64,000 nt of DNA from contig NZ_JAMXLA010000001.1 in the NCBI RefSeq assembly GCF_024054175.1, positions 1,994,265-2,058,264 on the forward strand, given 5' to 3'. Positions 18,689 to 25,723 of the stretch are shown piece by piece. The notes below the pieces were generated by a model. The model saw nothing but the letters and a program-made list of their open reading frames with translations, did not search any database and was not told the DNA's origin. Each line of letters begins with the position of its first letter. The stretch's first letter is position 1. Both the position numbers and the translations under genes were made by a program. The DNA is from Flavobacterium sp. NRK1. GTDB lineage: Bacteria > Bacteroidota > Bacteroidia > Flavobacteriales > Flavobacteriaceae.

Positions 18689-19067
18689 ATTTTTCCCAGT
18701 CTTTATTATAATTAATAAAAAAGTTGATCCAGATATTTCTGGAAATTCGCATTGTAACAGGCATAAGTACTATTAGTGTACCAATTATGACGAAGAAGGA
18801 TGTTTTGAGGCTGGCATCAAAAAAGACAAATGCTATTATAAAGGCAGCTATACTAACTGCAACACCTAGTGCGTAACTAACATACATAGCTCCATAAAAA
18901 AAAGAAGGTTCTATTTTATAAAGCTGTCCACAATGACTACACTTTTCATGCATTTTATATATATTGCCTAAATGAAAAGGATTTTTGTCTATATACATGC
19001 TTTCTTCGTGGCATCTGGGACAGGTTCCTGTTAAAATGCTATATAATTTGGATCCTTTTTTTAACAT
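18675..19067 (-). CDS. DUF983 family membrane protein
   Basis: 130-residue protein of unknown function. It begins with a zinc-ribbon-like part containing CPRCHEE (near residue 17) and CSHCGQLY (near 42), followed by EPSFFYGAMYVSYALG and two membrane helices (~58-82 and ~87-107). This zinc-ribbon-plus-two-helices arrangement is the DUF983 signature. ATG at 19067 is used; a TTG two codons earlier is less likely. The promoter -7 element TAAATTTG lies just upstream. It is convergent with the oxidoreductase and divergent from the ABC-F gene. Confidence 0.85.
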   Translation of the reverse strand: MLKKGSKLYSILTGTCPRCHEESMYIDKNPFHLGNIYKMHEKCSHCGQLYKIEPSFFYGAMYVSYALGVAVSIAAFIIAFVFFDASLKTSFFVIIGTLIVLMPVTMRISRNIWINFFINYNKDWEKSKKA

Positions 19068-19074
19068 TTGCAAA

Positions 19075-19097
19075 AAATTTGTGATTGCACAAATTTA
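19075..19097 (-). promoter_or_regulatory. Promoter with perfect 9-bp inverted repeat
   Basis: AAATTTGTG-ATTG-CACAAATTT (19075-19096) is a perfect inverted repeat. Its right arm contains, reading leftward, TAAATTTG (19097-19090), a perfect -7 element for the DUF983 gene. The left arm reaches to within a few bases of that gene's start, so the repeat is positioned like an operator. Confidence 0.5.
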
Positions 19098-19121
19098 CGA
19101 CATTAATAAGACAAAAGAATA

Positions 19122-21029
19122 ATGCTCAATATACATAATTTATCGGTTTCTTTTGGAGGAACATATTTGTTTGAAGAAGTTACTTTTAGGCTTGGAGCCG
19201 GAGACAGGGTTGGACTTGTTGGGAAGAATGGTGCCGGAAAATCTACCATGCTGAAGATACTTTCGGGAGAACAGCAATATGATTCGGGTGTTATAGCAAC
19301 TGAAAAAGAAGTTAAGATTGGTTTTCTTAAGCAGGATATCGATTTTATTAAGGGCAGGACGGTGCTGGAAGAAGCGTATCAGGCTTTTGAAGAAATAAAA
19401 AAAGCGGAGGCCAAAATTGATAAAATTAATCATGAGTTAGTAACAAGAACTGATTATGAAAGCGAAGCTTATTCTCAGCTGATAGAAGATTTAAGCGATG
19501 TTACGCATCACTATGAGATTTTAGGAGGCTATAATTATGTAGGAGATACTGAAAAAATATTATTGGGACTTGGTTTTAAGCGTGAAGACTTTGATAAGCC
19601 AACTGATACTTTTTCGGGCGGCTGGCGTATGCGTATTGAATTAGCAAAACTACTGCTTCAGTATAATGATGTGCTCCTTCTGGATGAACCTACAAACCAC
19701 CTGGATATTGAAAGTATTATTTGGTTGGAACAGTTTCTTAGAACATATCCCGGAGTTGTTGTGATTGTTTCTCACGATAAAATGTTCCTGGATAATGTAA
19801 CTAACAGGACTATTGAGATATCGCTTGGCAAAGCTTACGATTTCAATAAACCTTATTCGCAATATCTTGAACTAAGACAGGAGCTGAGAGAAAAACAACT
19901 GGCTACCCAGAAAAACCAGGAAAAGAAAATTGAGCAGACTGAAAAACTTATTGAAAAGTTCAGGGCTAAGGCATCTAAAGCTTCAATGGCACAATCGCTA
20001 ATTAAAAAGCTTGATAAGGTAGAACGTATTGAGGTTGATGAAGATGATAATTCGGTTATGAATATATCATTCCCTGTTTCAGTTACTCCCGGACGTGTTG
20101 TGGTAGAAGCGGAACATGTGACCAAGAAATATGGTGAGAAAACGATTCTTAAAAATATTGACCTGCTTGTAGAGCGTGGTAGTAAAATTGCTTTTGTTGG
20201 TCAAAATGGACAAGGTAAATCTACCCTTATTAAAGCCATAACAAAAGATATAGATTATCAGGGAACAATAAAGTTAGGGCATAATGTTCAATTGGGTTAT
20301 TTTGCACAGAATCAGGCCGAATACCTCGATGGTGAGATTACCCTTCTTGAAACAATGGAAAATGCAGCTACAGATACAAACCGCTCTAAAGTTCGTGACA
20401 TGCTGGGTGCTTTTCTGTTTAGAGGGGATGATGTAGAAAAGAAGGTAAAAGTACTTTCAGGTGGTGAAAGAAATCGTTTGGCACTTTGTAAGCTATTATT
20501 ACAGCCTATTAATGTGCTTGTGATGGATGAGCCTACTAATCACCTTGATATAAAGTCTAAAAACGTTTTAAAGGCAGCTTTGCAAAAGTTTGAGGGTACA
20601 TTATTACTAGTTTCTCACGACAGGGACTTTTTGCAGGGAATGAGTAATATTGTATATGAGTTTAAAGATCAGAAAATAAAGGAATATCTTGGCGATATTA
20701 ATTTTTATCTGGAACAGCGTAACTTACAGAACATGCGTGAAGTTGAAAAAAGAGATGTTGCAGTAAAAGAAGCGCCAAAGGAAAACAAGCAGGTTTCTTA
20801 TCAGGATCAGAAGAAAAATAAATCACTTCAAAACAAATTAAGTAAGATTGAAAACCTGATTAAAGAAATTGAAAAGCAGATTCAGCATGATGACAAGCTT
20901 TTAGCAGGCAATTATGAAAAATTGATGGCTGATGCCGCTTTTTTTAAAGCTTATGAAAATAAGAAAAAAGAACTGGACAAGCTTATGGAGGAATGGGAAG
21001 TTGTACAGGAAGAGCTTGATAACGCATAA
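19122..21029 (+). CDS. ABC-F family ATP-binding protein (Uup/YdiF-like)
   Basis: Soluble protein with two ABC ATPase domains and no membrane part, of the type that acts on ribosomes. Domain 1 has Walker A GLVGKNGAGKST (~33), signature FSGGWRMRIELAK (~165) and DVLLLDEPTNHLDI. Domain 2 has AFVGQNGQGKST (~365), LSGGERNRLAL and VLVMDEPTNHLDI. The inter-domain linker is charged (residues ~245-300). The C-terminus (~560-635) is a Lys/Glu-rich coiled coil resembling the Uup DNA-binding tail. Length is 635 residues. Whether it is a housekeeping translation factor or a Uup homologue cannot be decided. A strong terminator follows. Confidence 0.93.
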   Translation: MLNIHNLSVSFGGTYLFEEVTFRLGAGDRVGLVGKNGAGKSTMLKILSGEQQYDSGVIATEKEVKIGFLKQDIDFIKGRTVLEEAYQAFEEIKKAEAKIDKINHELVTRTDYESEAYSQLIEDLSDVTHHYEILGGYNYVGDTEKILLGLGFKREDFDKPTDTFSGGWRMRIELAKLLLQYNDVLLLDEPTNHLDIESIIWLEQFLRTYPGVVVIVSHDKMFLDNVTNRTIEISLGKAYDFNKPYSQYLELRQELREKQLATQKNQEKKIEQTEKLIEKFRAKASKASMAQSLIKKLDKVERIEVDEDDNSVMNISFPVSVTPGRVVVEAEHVTKKYGEKTILKNIDLLVERGSKIAFVGQNGQGKSTLIKAITKDIDYQGTIKLGHNVQLGYFAQNQAEYLDGEITLLETMENAATDTNRSKVRDMLGAFLFRGDDVEKKVKVLSGGERNRLALCKLLLQPINVLVMDEPTNHLDIKSKNVLKAALQKFEGTLLLVSHDRDFLQGMSNIVYEFKDQKIKEYLGDINFYLEQRNLQNMREVEKRDVAVKEAPKENKQVSYQDQKKNKSLQNKLSKIENLIKEIEKQIQHDDKLLAGNYEKLMADAAFFKAYENKKKELDKLMEEWEVVQEELDNA

Positions 21030-21031
21030 TA

Positions 21032-21062
21032 AAAAAAGTCCCGCATTTGCGGGACTTTTTTA
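21032..21062. terminator. Bidirectional terminator between ABC-F and lipoprotein genes
   Basis: AAAAAGTCCCGC-ATTT-GCGGGACTTTTT is a perfect stem flanked by A and T runs. It terminates the ABC-F gene rightward and reaches the stop codon of the convergent lipoprotein gene. Confidence 0.92.
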
Positions 21063-21350
21063 TGGTGTTTTTATTTCTACTTCAGCTTTTTTCTTTGAAA
21101 TAGTTACATTATTTTTTGCATCTCCATTTTTGTTTTTAACACTTATACCATCATTACTTACACTTACTGAAGTTCCATCCGGATCTTCTTCAGTTGTTAC
21201 CGTGGTAGTAGTGGTAGTAGTCTGAGGTTTAGGCGCCGGAGGTGCTACAGGATCTTCTACTGGTGGTGGTGGTGGAAGAGGTTCTTCTTTCTTTTTACAG
21301 GAAGCCATCATTAATAGGGCTAATCCTGACATTAGAATTACTTTTTTCAT
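21060..21350 (-). CDS. Small proline/threonine-rich lipoprotein
   Basis: 96-residue unrecognised lipoprotein. The signal peptide MKKVILMSGLALLMMASC ends in lipobox MASC (Cys18), followed by a KKKEE stretch, then a Pro-rich and Thr-rich low-complexity linker (residues ~25-55) and a short beta-prone domain (DGTSVSVSNDGISVKNKNG, VTISKKKAEVEIKTP). The repeated short strands suggest a small sheet. ATG at 21350 is used; a TTG two codons earlier is less likely. It is convergent with ABC-F and separated from the next gene by 84 nt. Confidence 0.75.
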   Translation of the reverse strand: MKKVILMSGLALLMMASCKKKEEPLPPPPPVEDPVAPPAPKPQTTTTTTTVTTEEDPDGTSVSVSNDGISVKNKNGDAKNNVTISKKKAEVEIKTP

Positions 21351-21434
21351 AATCAAAAATGTTACTTTGGTTTAGATATAAATTTACACTATTAATACTT
21401 TGTTTATCATAAGTTTATGATAAATAACTTTACT

Positions 21435-22409
21435 TTAAGAGATTAGGCCTATTTTCATTGAATGCTTTATAGCTTCGCTGCTTTCTTTAAAGTAGCAGGT
21501 TGCAACACCCATAGCCTCCATATTCTTTATGGCTTTTAATGCTTTTTCTTTTTTATGATGTCCTGTCTGCCTTATGTAAACTGCTTTTACTGTTACAGGG
21601 AAAATTTTGCAAATGTCTTCATATAAGAATGGGTCATGTTGAGAATCATCGCCTAATAAAGTATATTGCAGATGAGGATAAAATTCAAGTATATGCTTTA
21701 TTTTATCAAATTTGTGATTATGGTTTCCTCTTCCTGTTACAAAAAAATCCATCAGGCTGGTTTTAATGTCTTTTAAAAGTAATACAGCTCTTGGCAGCTC
21801 ATGCTTTTCAGTAAACTTTACAATGAACTTGTAAAGGTTCCATTCGCTGCTGGAAACATAAAAAAAAGCATTTCTTTCATCTTTTTTATTACGTCCTGCG
21901 GTACTTAGGGCCTTATAATGCTGTACAACATCTTCAAATATTTTTCTGTCATTTATATTTTTCCAGAGTAAGATGTATAATTTTTTAAAAGCGTTTCGTG
22001 TATGAGAAATAAGAAAAGTGTCATCTATATCTGAAATGAATCCGAGATTTCCTTCGTAGGGCCTCATGAAAGTCCCCTTTTCAATTATTTCCTCACCTTT
22101 ATAAAAAGTACTTACATAATAGTCAGTCCACCCGTAACCAACCCTTTCTTTTTCTTTTAAAGGAATACAGAATTTAAAGTAACCATCATCCAGTGCTTTA
22201 GTATGTATTTTAATACCATTATGCTCAAGGTAAATATCTGCATTAGGAATGGTTTTAATCCTGAACATACGGATTATAGATTTTGCATTTTTAAAACGCT
22301 TCTTTTCAAATTCATAATTGCTGGCAGTATTTGGTTTAAATACATGCCCAAAAACAATTAGTTCTTCTTCATTTGCATAACCTCGGTAGAGTTTTAAGAT
22401 GGGCTTCAT
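21435..22409 (-). CDS. App1-type phosphatidate phosphatase (DUF2183) family protein
   Basis: 324-residue protein of the App1/DUF2183 family, whose yeast member dephosphorylates phosphatidic acid. The HAD-type nucleophile motif is FISDIDDTFLISHT near residue 130 (DxDDT). Downstream, FYVSSSEWNLY, LKDIKTSLMDFFVTGRGNHN and YTLLGDDSQHDPFLYEDI supply the remaining HAD motifs (Ser, Lys and GDDxxxD). A beta-rich N-terminal domain covers residues ~1-115. There is no signal peptide. The neighbour, transcribed divergently, is a lipid kinase, so the two may act on related lipid substrates. Confidence 0.87.
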   Translation of the reverse strand: MKPILKLYRGYANEEELIVFGHVFKPNTASNYEFEKKRFKNAKSIIRMFRIKTIPNADIYLEHNGIKIHTKALDDGYFKFCIPLKEKERVGYGWTDYYVSTFYKGEEIIEKGTFMRPYEGNLGFISDIDDTFLISHTRNAFKKLYILLWKNINDRKIFEDVVQHYKALSTAGRNKKDERNAFFYVSSSEWNLYKFIVKFTEKHELPRAVLLLKDIKTSLMDFFVTGRGNHNHKFDKIKHILEFYPHLQYTLLGDDSQHDPFLYEDICKIFPVTVKAVYIRQTGHHKKEKALKAIKNMEAMGVATCYFKESSEAIKHSMKIGLIS

Positions 22410-22474
22410 GAAAATTTATAAATTTGATAAGAGTTTAGCAATTCTATTTGTCTAAATTTAGTAAAAAAAGTAAG

Positions 22475-23353
22475 ATGGCTTCCTTAAAGAAATGTTTATT
22501 GGTTGTTAATCCTATTGCAGGTGGAAATGATAAAACAGAATTGGTAAATGCTACTAAAGAATTTGCTGATGCTGAGGGTATTGAACTAATTGTTTTTGAA
22601 ACTACCGGCAAAGAGGATGAAAAAAGTATTCAGGATTTATATAAAAAGCATAAACCTGAACGGATACTTATTGCGGGGGGTGACGGTACAGTAAAAATGG
22701 CGGCCGAAGCTATAGGGCATAAAGATGTGATAATTGGTATTTTGCCGGCGGGTTCAGCCAATGGACTTTCGGTGGATCTTAATCTGTCTGATGATCTTGA
22801 CGAAAATCTTAAAATAGCATGCCATGGCAATACAATTCAAATGGACATGGTATGCATTAATGGAAAAAAAAGCCTGCATTTAAGCGATATTGGTGTAAAT
22901 GCTGAACTTATAAGGAATTATGAAGGAGGATCCATAAGAGGTAAACTTGGATATATACTACAGGCTATTAATACTCTTAAAGATCTTGAAGATCCTTTTC
23001 ATGCTGTTATTAAAGCTAACGGTAAAACCATTGAAACTGAAGCGAGGATGGTAGTAATAGCAAATACTCAGCGTTATGGAACAGGAGTTACTATTAATCC
23101 GGTTGGTATTATGGACGATGGAAAGTTTGAAATAATAATATTAAAAAGCCTTGATTTATTCCTTATAGGGAAGATACTTACCGGTAATATGCCTATTGAC
23201 AGTGTTGAAGATGTAGAGATTATCTCTACGGAAGAAGCTTTAATAACAACTGATAAACCTGTGTGCTTTCAGATAGATGGAGAGTTTTGCGGATTAGAGG
23301 AAAGGCTTGAAGTAAAAATACTTCACAATCAAATGAAAATAGCAGTGCCCTGA
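22475..23353 (+). CDS. YegS/BmrU-type diacylglycerol/lipid kinase
   Basis: 292-residue kinase of the DAGK catalytic family. The N-terminal CLLVVNPIAGG motif, the GGDGTVKMAAEAIG loop (~residue 67) and PAGSANGLSVDL are its nucleotide-binding hallmarks. The C-terminal beta-sandwich ends with QIDGEF, a conserved block. The lipid substrate is unknown. ATG at 22475 fits the family start (MASLKKCLLVVNP); a TTG at 22448 would add nine Lys/Ser-rich residues. It is divergent from the App1-type phosphatase (65-nt gap) and abuts the convergent FemAB-like gene with no gap. Confidence 0.9.
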   Translation: MASLKKCLLVVNPIAGGNDKTELVNATKEFADAEGIELIVFETTGKEDEKSIQDLYKKHKPERILIAGGDGTVKMAAEAIGHKDVIIGILPAGSANGLSVDLNLSDDLDENLKIACHGNTIQMDMVCINGKKSLHLSDIGVNAELIRNYEGGSIRGKLGYILQAINTLKDLEDPFHAVIKANGKTIETEARMVVIANTQRYGTGVTINPVGIMDDGKFEIIILKSLDLFLIGKILTGNMPIDSVEDVEIISTEEALITTDKPVCFQIDGEFCGLEERLEVKILHNQMKIAVP

Positions 23354-24493
23354 TTATTTAAAAGGGCTGCGTTCTTTCCATTCAACTTTAGGATCAAAAT
23401 AAGGGAACAGCTTTGGCATAAAAAGATTTATAAGCGGATTTGTATGTTTTATAATACCGTAAACCTGCTCTGCCCGTGCACCTACAGAACTTTTTATCTC
23501 CATCGCAGAACGCGCAAATATAACATGCGAAAACTGTTTTTTTACAGCATAGCCTACCATATCATATAACATGTTGAGATATAGCATTTTTTCTTTCTGT
23601 ATATTATCGTCATATCCTAAAAAATAAGTGTCAATATCACATCCGTTTTGAATGAGCGTGCTAAAGCCAACCAATTGTTCATTTATAAAATATCCGTAAA
23701 AAAGGAAATCATCTTTTAATTGATGTTTAAATACTTCAAAATGATTTTTTGGCAAATGAAAGGTATTAAATGACGCATTTTTGGCAACAGTCATATAAAG
23801 ATCATGAATCCGGAGTTCATAATGCTTTATATCATTTTCAGTCAGTTTTCTTTTTTCAATACCGTCAGCTTTTTTTCTTGCACGATTATATTGTGTACGG
23901 TATTTAGTATTTAGGGTTGTTAAATAATCATCAATAGATTCCCAGCCTTTTCTAATATCAAATATCATATTTGGCTGAGTACAAAACTGATAATATTCTT
24001 TATAGCCTGAATTTTTAAAATCCGGTAATTCAGAAGCGTTAAAATCTTTTATGGCGAGCAGGTTAATATATATGCATTTTTTGCGGTATTGCCGGCTTAA
24101 TTCATTTAGTGCATTTTTAAATAATCCTAAAGCCTCATTTTCACTAATATCTTTATTAAATAGATAAGCATTTTGACCTGTAAGGGTATTATTGCCAATT
24201 ACAATGATATGCGAAGAAAATTTCTTGAAGAGATAGTCTTTAAGGCAAAATCTTTTCTTCTCTTCTACAAAAGTATTTATCTTACTCAGATTGATGTATT
24301 GTGCTATAGCTATGCCACAAAGCATTCCATTTTTAAACAGGCCTATAAAATAGCATTGCATGTTATCCGGTGCCGCTTTTTCCAGAACAGCAAGATAATC
24401 AGTTGAAAGAAAAATATTCCTTTCGGCAATAGTGTTCCAGGCTTTGGGTAAAGATGAAGAAGAAGTGTAAAGAGTAAAAGTAAGATTTGACAT
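23354..24493 (-). CDS. FemAB/BioF2-like GNAT acyltransferase family protein
   Basis: 379-residue protein resembling the peptidoglycan-bridge/BioF2-like acetyltransferases (tandem GNAT folds). The central and C-terminal region has the family pattern: YRTQYNRARKKADG near residue 200, LYMTVAKNASF, FYGYFINEQLVGFSTLIQNG, IDTYFLGYD and the closing block FARSAMEIKSSVGA. The N-terminal half is a diverged GNAT-like fold. The actual substrate is unknown; aminoacyl or acyl transfer is only inferred from the family. Its 3' end lies 1 nt from the lipid kinase stop on the other strand. Confidence 0.72.
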   Translation of the reverse strand: MSNLTFTLYTSSSSLPKAWNTIAERNIFLSTDYLAVLEKAAPDNMQCYFIGLFKNGMLCGIAIAQYINLSKINTFVEEKKRFCLKDYLFKKFSSHIIVIGNNTLTGQNAYLFNKDISENEALGLFKNALNELSRQYRKKCIYINLLAIKDFNASELPDFKNSGYKEYYQFCTQPNMIFDIRKGWESIDDYLTTLNTKYRTQYNRARKKADGIEKRKLTENDIKHYELRIHDLYMTVAKNASFNTFHLPKNHFEVFKHQLKDDFLFYGYFINEQLVGFSTLIQNGCDIDTYFLGYDDNIQKEKMLYLNMLYDMVGYAVKKQFSHVIFARSAMEIKSSVGARAEQVYGIIKHTNPLINLFMPKLFPYFDPKVEWKERSPFK

Positions 24494-24503
24494 TGTGTTA
24501 TAA

Positions 24504-24533
24504 ACGATAAATCTCCCGCAGGAGATTTGTCGT
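24504..24533 (-). terminator. Terminator after DUF1761 gene
   Basis: A 13-bp stem, ACGATAAATCTCC / GGAGATTTGTCGT (one T-G wobble), with loop CGCA lies between the DUF1761 stop and the next leftward gene. The T-run is weak, so termination may be partial. Confidence 0.65.
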
Positions 24534-24551
24534 TATTTAAAATTTAAAAGA

Positions 24552-25034
24552 TTATTCCCAGGCGCAGATAATACCGCCCATAATTGTTAAGCAAATAATG
24601 AAATATCCTCCATTTATAAGAATGTATTTCCAGCTTTTTCTTTCAAATAAGGCATTGATACCAACTATAGGCAATGCAAGAAAAAGTCCGGCAATAAAGC
24701 CATGAAGCATTCCGTGTTTAAATGTTCTGTAAGCATGTCCGTAATCGGCCATAAAAGCATCATAAGAAGGTTTAGGGGTCATAGCTCCTCCGCCTACCAT
24801 GCCTAGCGCTCCAAATTGGTGTATAACCATAGTTTGAAGTACAAAGGCGATCATAAATGAAAAAAGAATAGTAAGGCTAAATATTTTAATCATATTTGCA
24901 CCTTTTGCTTTTTCTTCGGTCATGCCGGTTTCCTTCATCCATACAGATCCAAATACTTTTGGATTGTACCATATAAACCCAATGGGCAATGTAGCTAATG
25001 CGGCAACAAGAATTGCCAGAAAGTTAATTTCCAT
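24552..25034 (-). CDS. DUF1761 family membrane protein
   Basis: 160-residue integral membrane protein of unknown function. The N-terminus LAILVAALATLPIGFIWYNPKVFG and the segment WMKETGMTEEKAK are the DUF1761 signature. Four hydrophobic helices are visible (about residues 5-25, 48-70, 110-128 and 137-157). Nothing in the sequence gives a substrate. It is transcribed leftward between a terminator and a small HExxH gene. Confidence 0.85.
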   Translation of the reverse strand: MEINFLAILVAALATLPIGFIWYNPKVFGSVWMKETGMTEEKAKGANMIKIFSLTILFSFMIAFVLQTMVIHQFGALGMVGGGAMTPKPSYDAFMADYGHAYRTFKHGMLHGFIAGLFLALPIVGINALFERKSWKYILINGGYFIICLTIMGGIICAWE

Positions 25035-25116
25035 AATTGATTTGTTTTAGTGTTTGGTACAACAAATGTATATTTTTTTGTGAAATGGATATTAACAGAT
25101 TCAATAATTACTTTTT

Positions 25117-25446
25117 TTAAGCTAGAAATTTTAAAAATTTCCAAAAAGTTCTGTTTTTCAGATAGTTTAAGTTGTGTTCGTTATTATAAGCTTCCCGCTC
25201 AAAACTAATATTACGGTAGGCTTGTGTTTTATTGTGATAAACTAACAGAAGAATGAAATACTCGATAACATACCATATATAAAAAGGAATAATAAGCAGT
25301 TCAGCCTGCTGCCTCAGGTGTATGCGTTCATGATTAATAAGCAGGATATTATTTTTCATGCTTTCATCTTTAATAAAGATAAAAGGGAATAATGTTATAG
25401 CAGTATATCCTTTAGGTATTAAATATTTAGATGCAATCACTATCAT
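25117..25446 (-). CDS. Small HExxH-containing membrane protein
   Basis: 109-residue protein with an HExxH zinc-metallopeptidase-like motif (NHERIHLRQQ near residue 38) followed by a long hydrophobic stretch (ELLIIPFYIWYVIEYFILLLVY, split here only by reading) and FEREAYNNEHNLNYL, where a Glu sits in the third-ligand position. The layout recalls a minimal M48/M56-like fold, but the protein is much shorter than those peptidases. Family is not otherwise recognised. The start ATG at 25446 lies back to back with the DUF5522 gene. Confidence 0.65.
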   Translation of the reverse strand: MIVIASKYLIPKGYTAITLFPFIFIKDESMKNNILLINHERIHLRQQAELLIIPFYIWYVIEYFILLLVYHNKTQAYRNISFEREAYNNEHNLNYLKNRTFWKFLKFLA

Positions 25447-25461
25447 TAAATGTAAAGTTCA

Positions 25462-25469
25462 TAAATTTG
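25462..25469 (+). promoter_or_regulatory. -7 promoter element of the DUF5522 gene
   Basis: TAAATTTG, a perfect TAnnTTTG, ends 6 nt before the ATG at 25475. The transcript would have a very short leader or none. No clear -33 TTG is seen. Confidence 0.5.
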
Positions 25470-25474
25470 CGCGT

Positions 25475-25651
25475 ATGACAGAGCAAAATTCTGAAAATAA
25501 ATTAATAGAAGGCGAAGATTATTACCTTACGCCTGAAGGGTATAAAGTATTTACCGAAAAATATCATTTAAAGCGTGGTTATTGCTGTAAAAACGGCTGT
25601 CGCCATTGTGCTTACGGATACGATAAAAAAACGGGAACATTTAAAAAGTAG
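25475..25651 (+). CDS. DUF5522 small cysteine-rich protein
   Basis: 58-residue protein. The C-terminal half contains HLKRGYCCKNGCRHCAYGYD, with four cysteines and a histidine that look metal-binding, which is the DUF5522 hallmark; the acidic N-terminus leads into EGEDYYLTPEGYKVFT. The function is unknown. The ATG at 25475 follows directly on a promoter -7 element; an upstream in-frame start would overlap the divergent gene. It is followed after 73 nt by urocanate hydratase. Confidence 0.85.
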   Translation: MTEQNSENKLIEGEDYYLTPEGYKVFTEKYHLKRGYCCKNGCRHCAYGYDKKTGTFKK

Positions 25652-25723
25652 CAGTTGTTAATGATCAGTTGACGCAATGCTGATACTGAGTAGTTAATAC
25701 TGAGAACTGAACACTATAAAAAT
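25652..25723. repeat. Microrepeat spacer (CTGA-type heptads)
   Basis: The spacer before hutU contains TACTGAG, TACTGAG and AACTGAA-type units (GATACTGAGTAGTTAA, then TACTGAGAACTGAAC) plus CAGTTG and GTTAAT fragments. It resembles the spacer at 4223-4305 in style. No promoter motif is seen in it. Confidence 0.5.
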
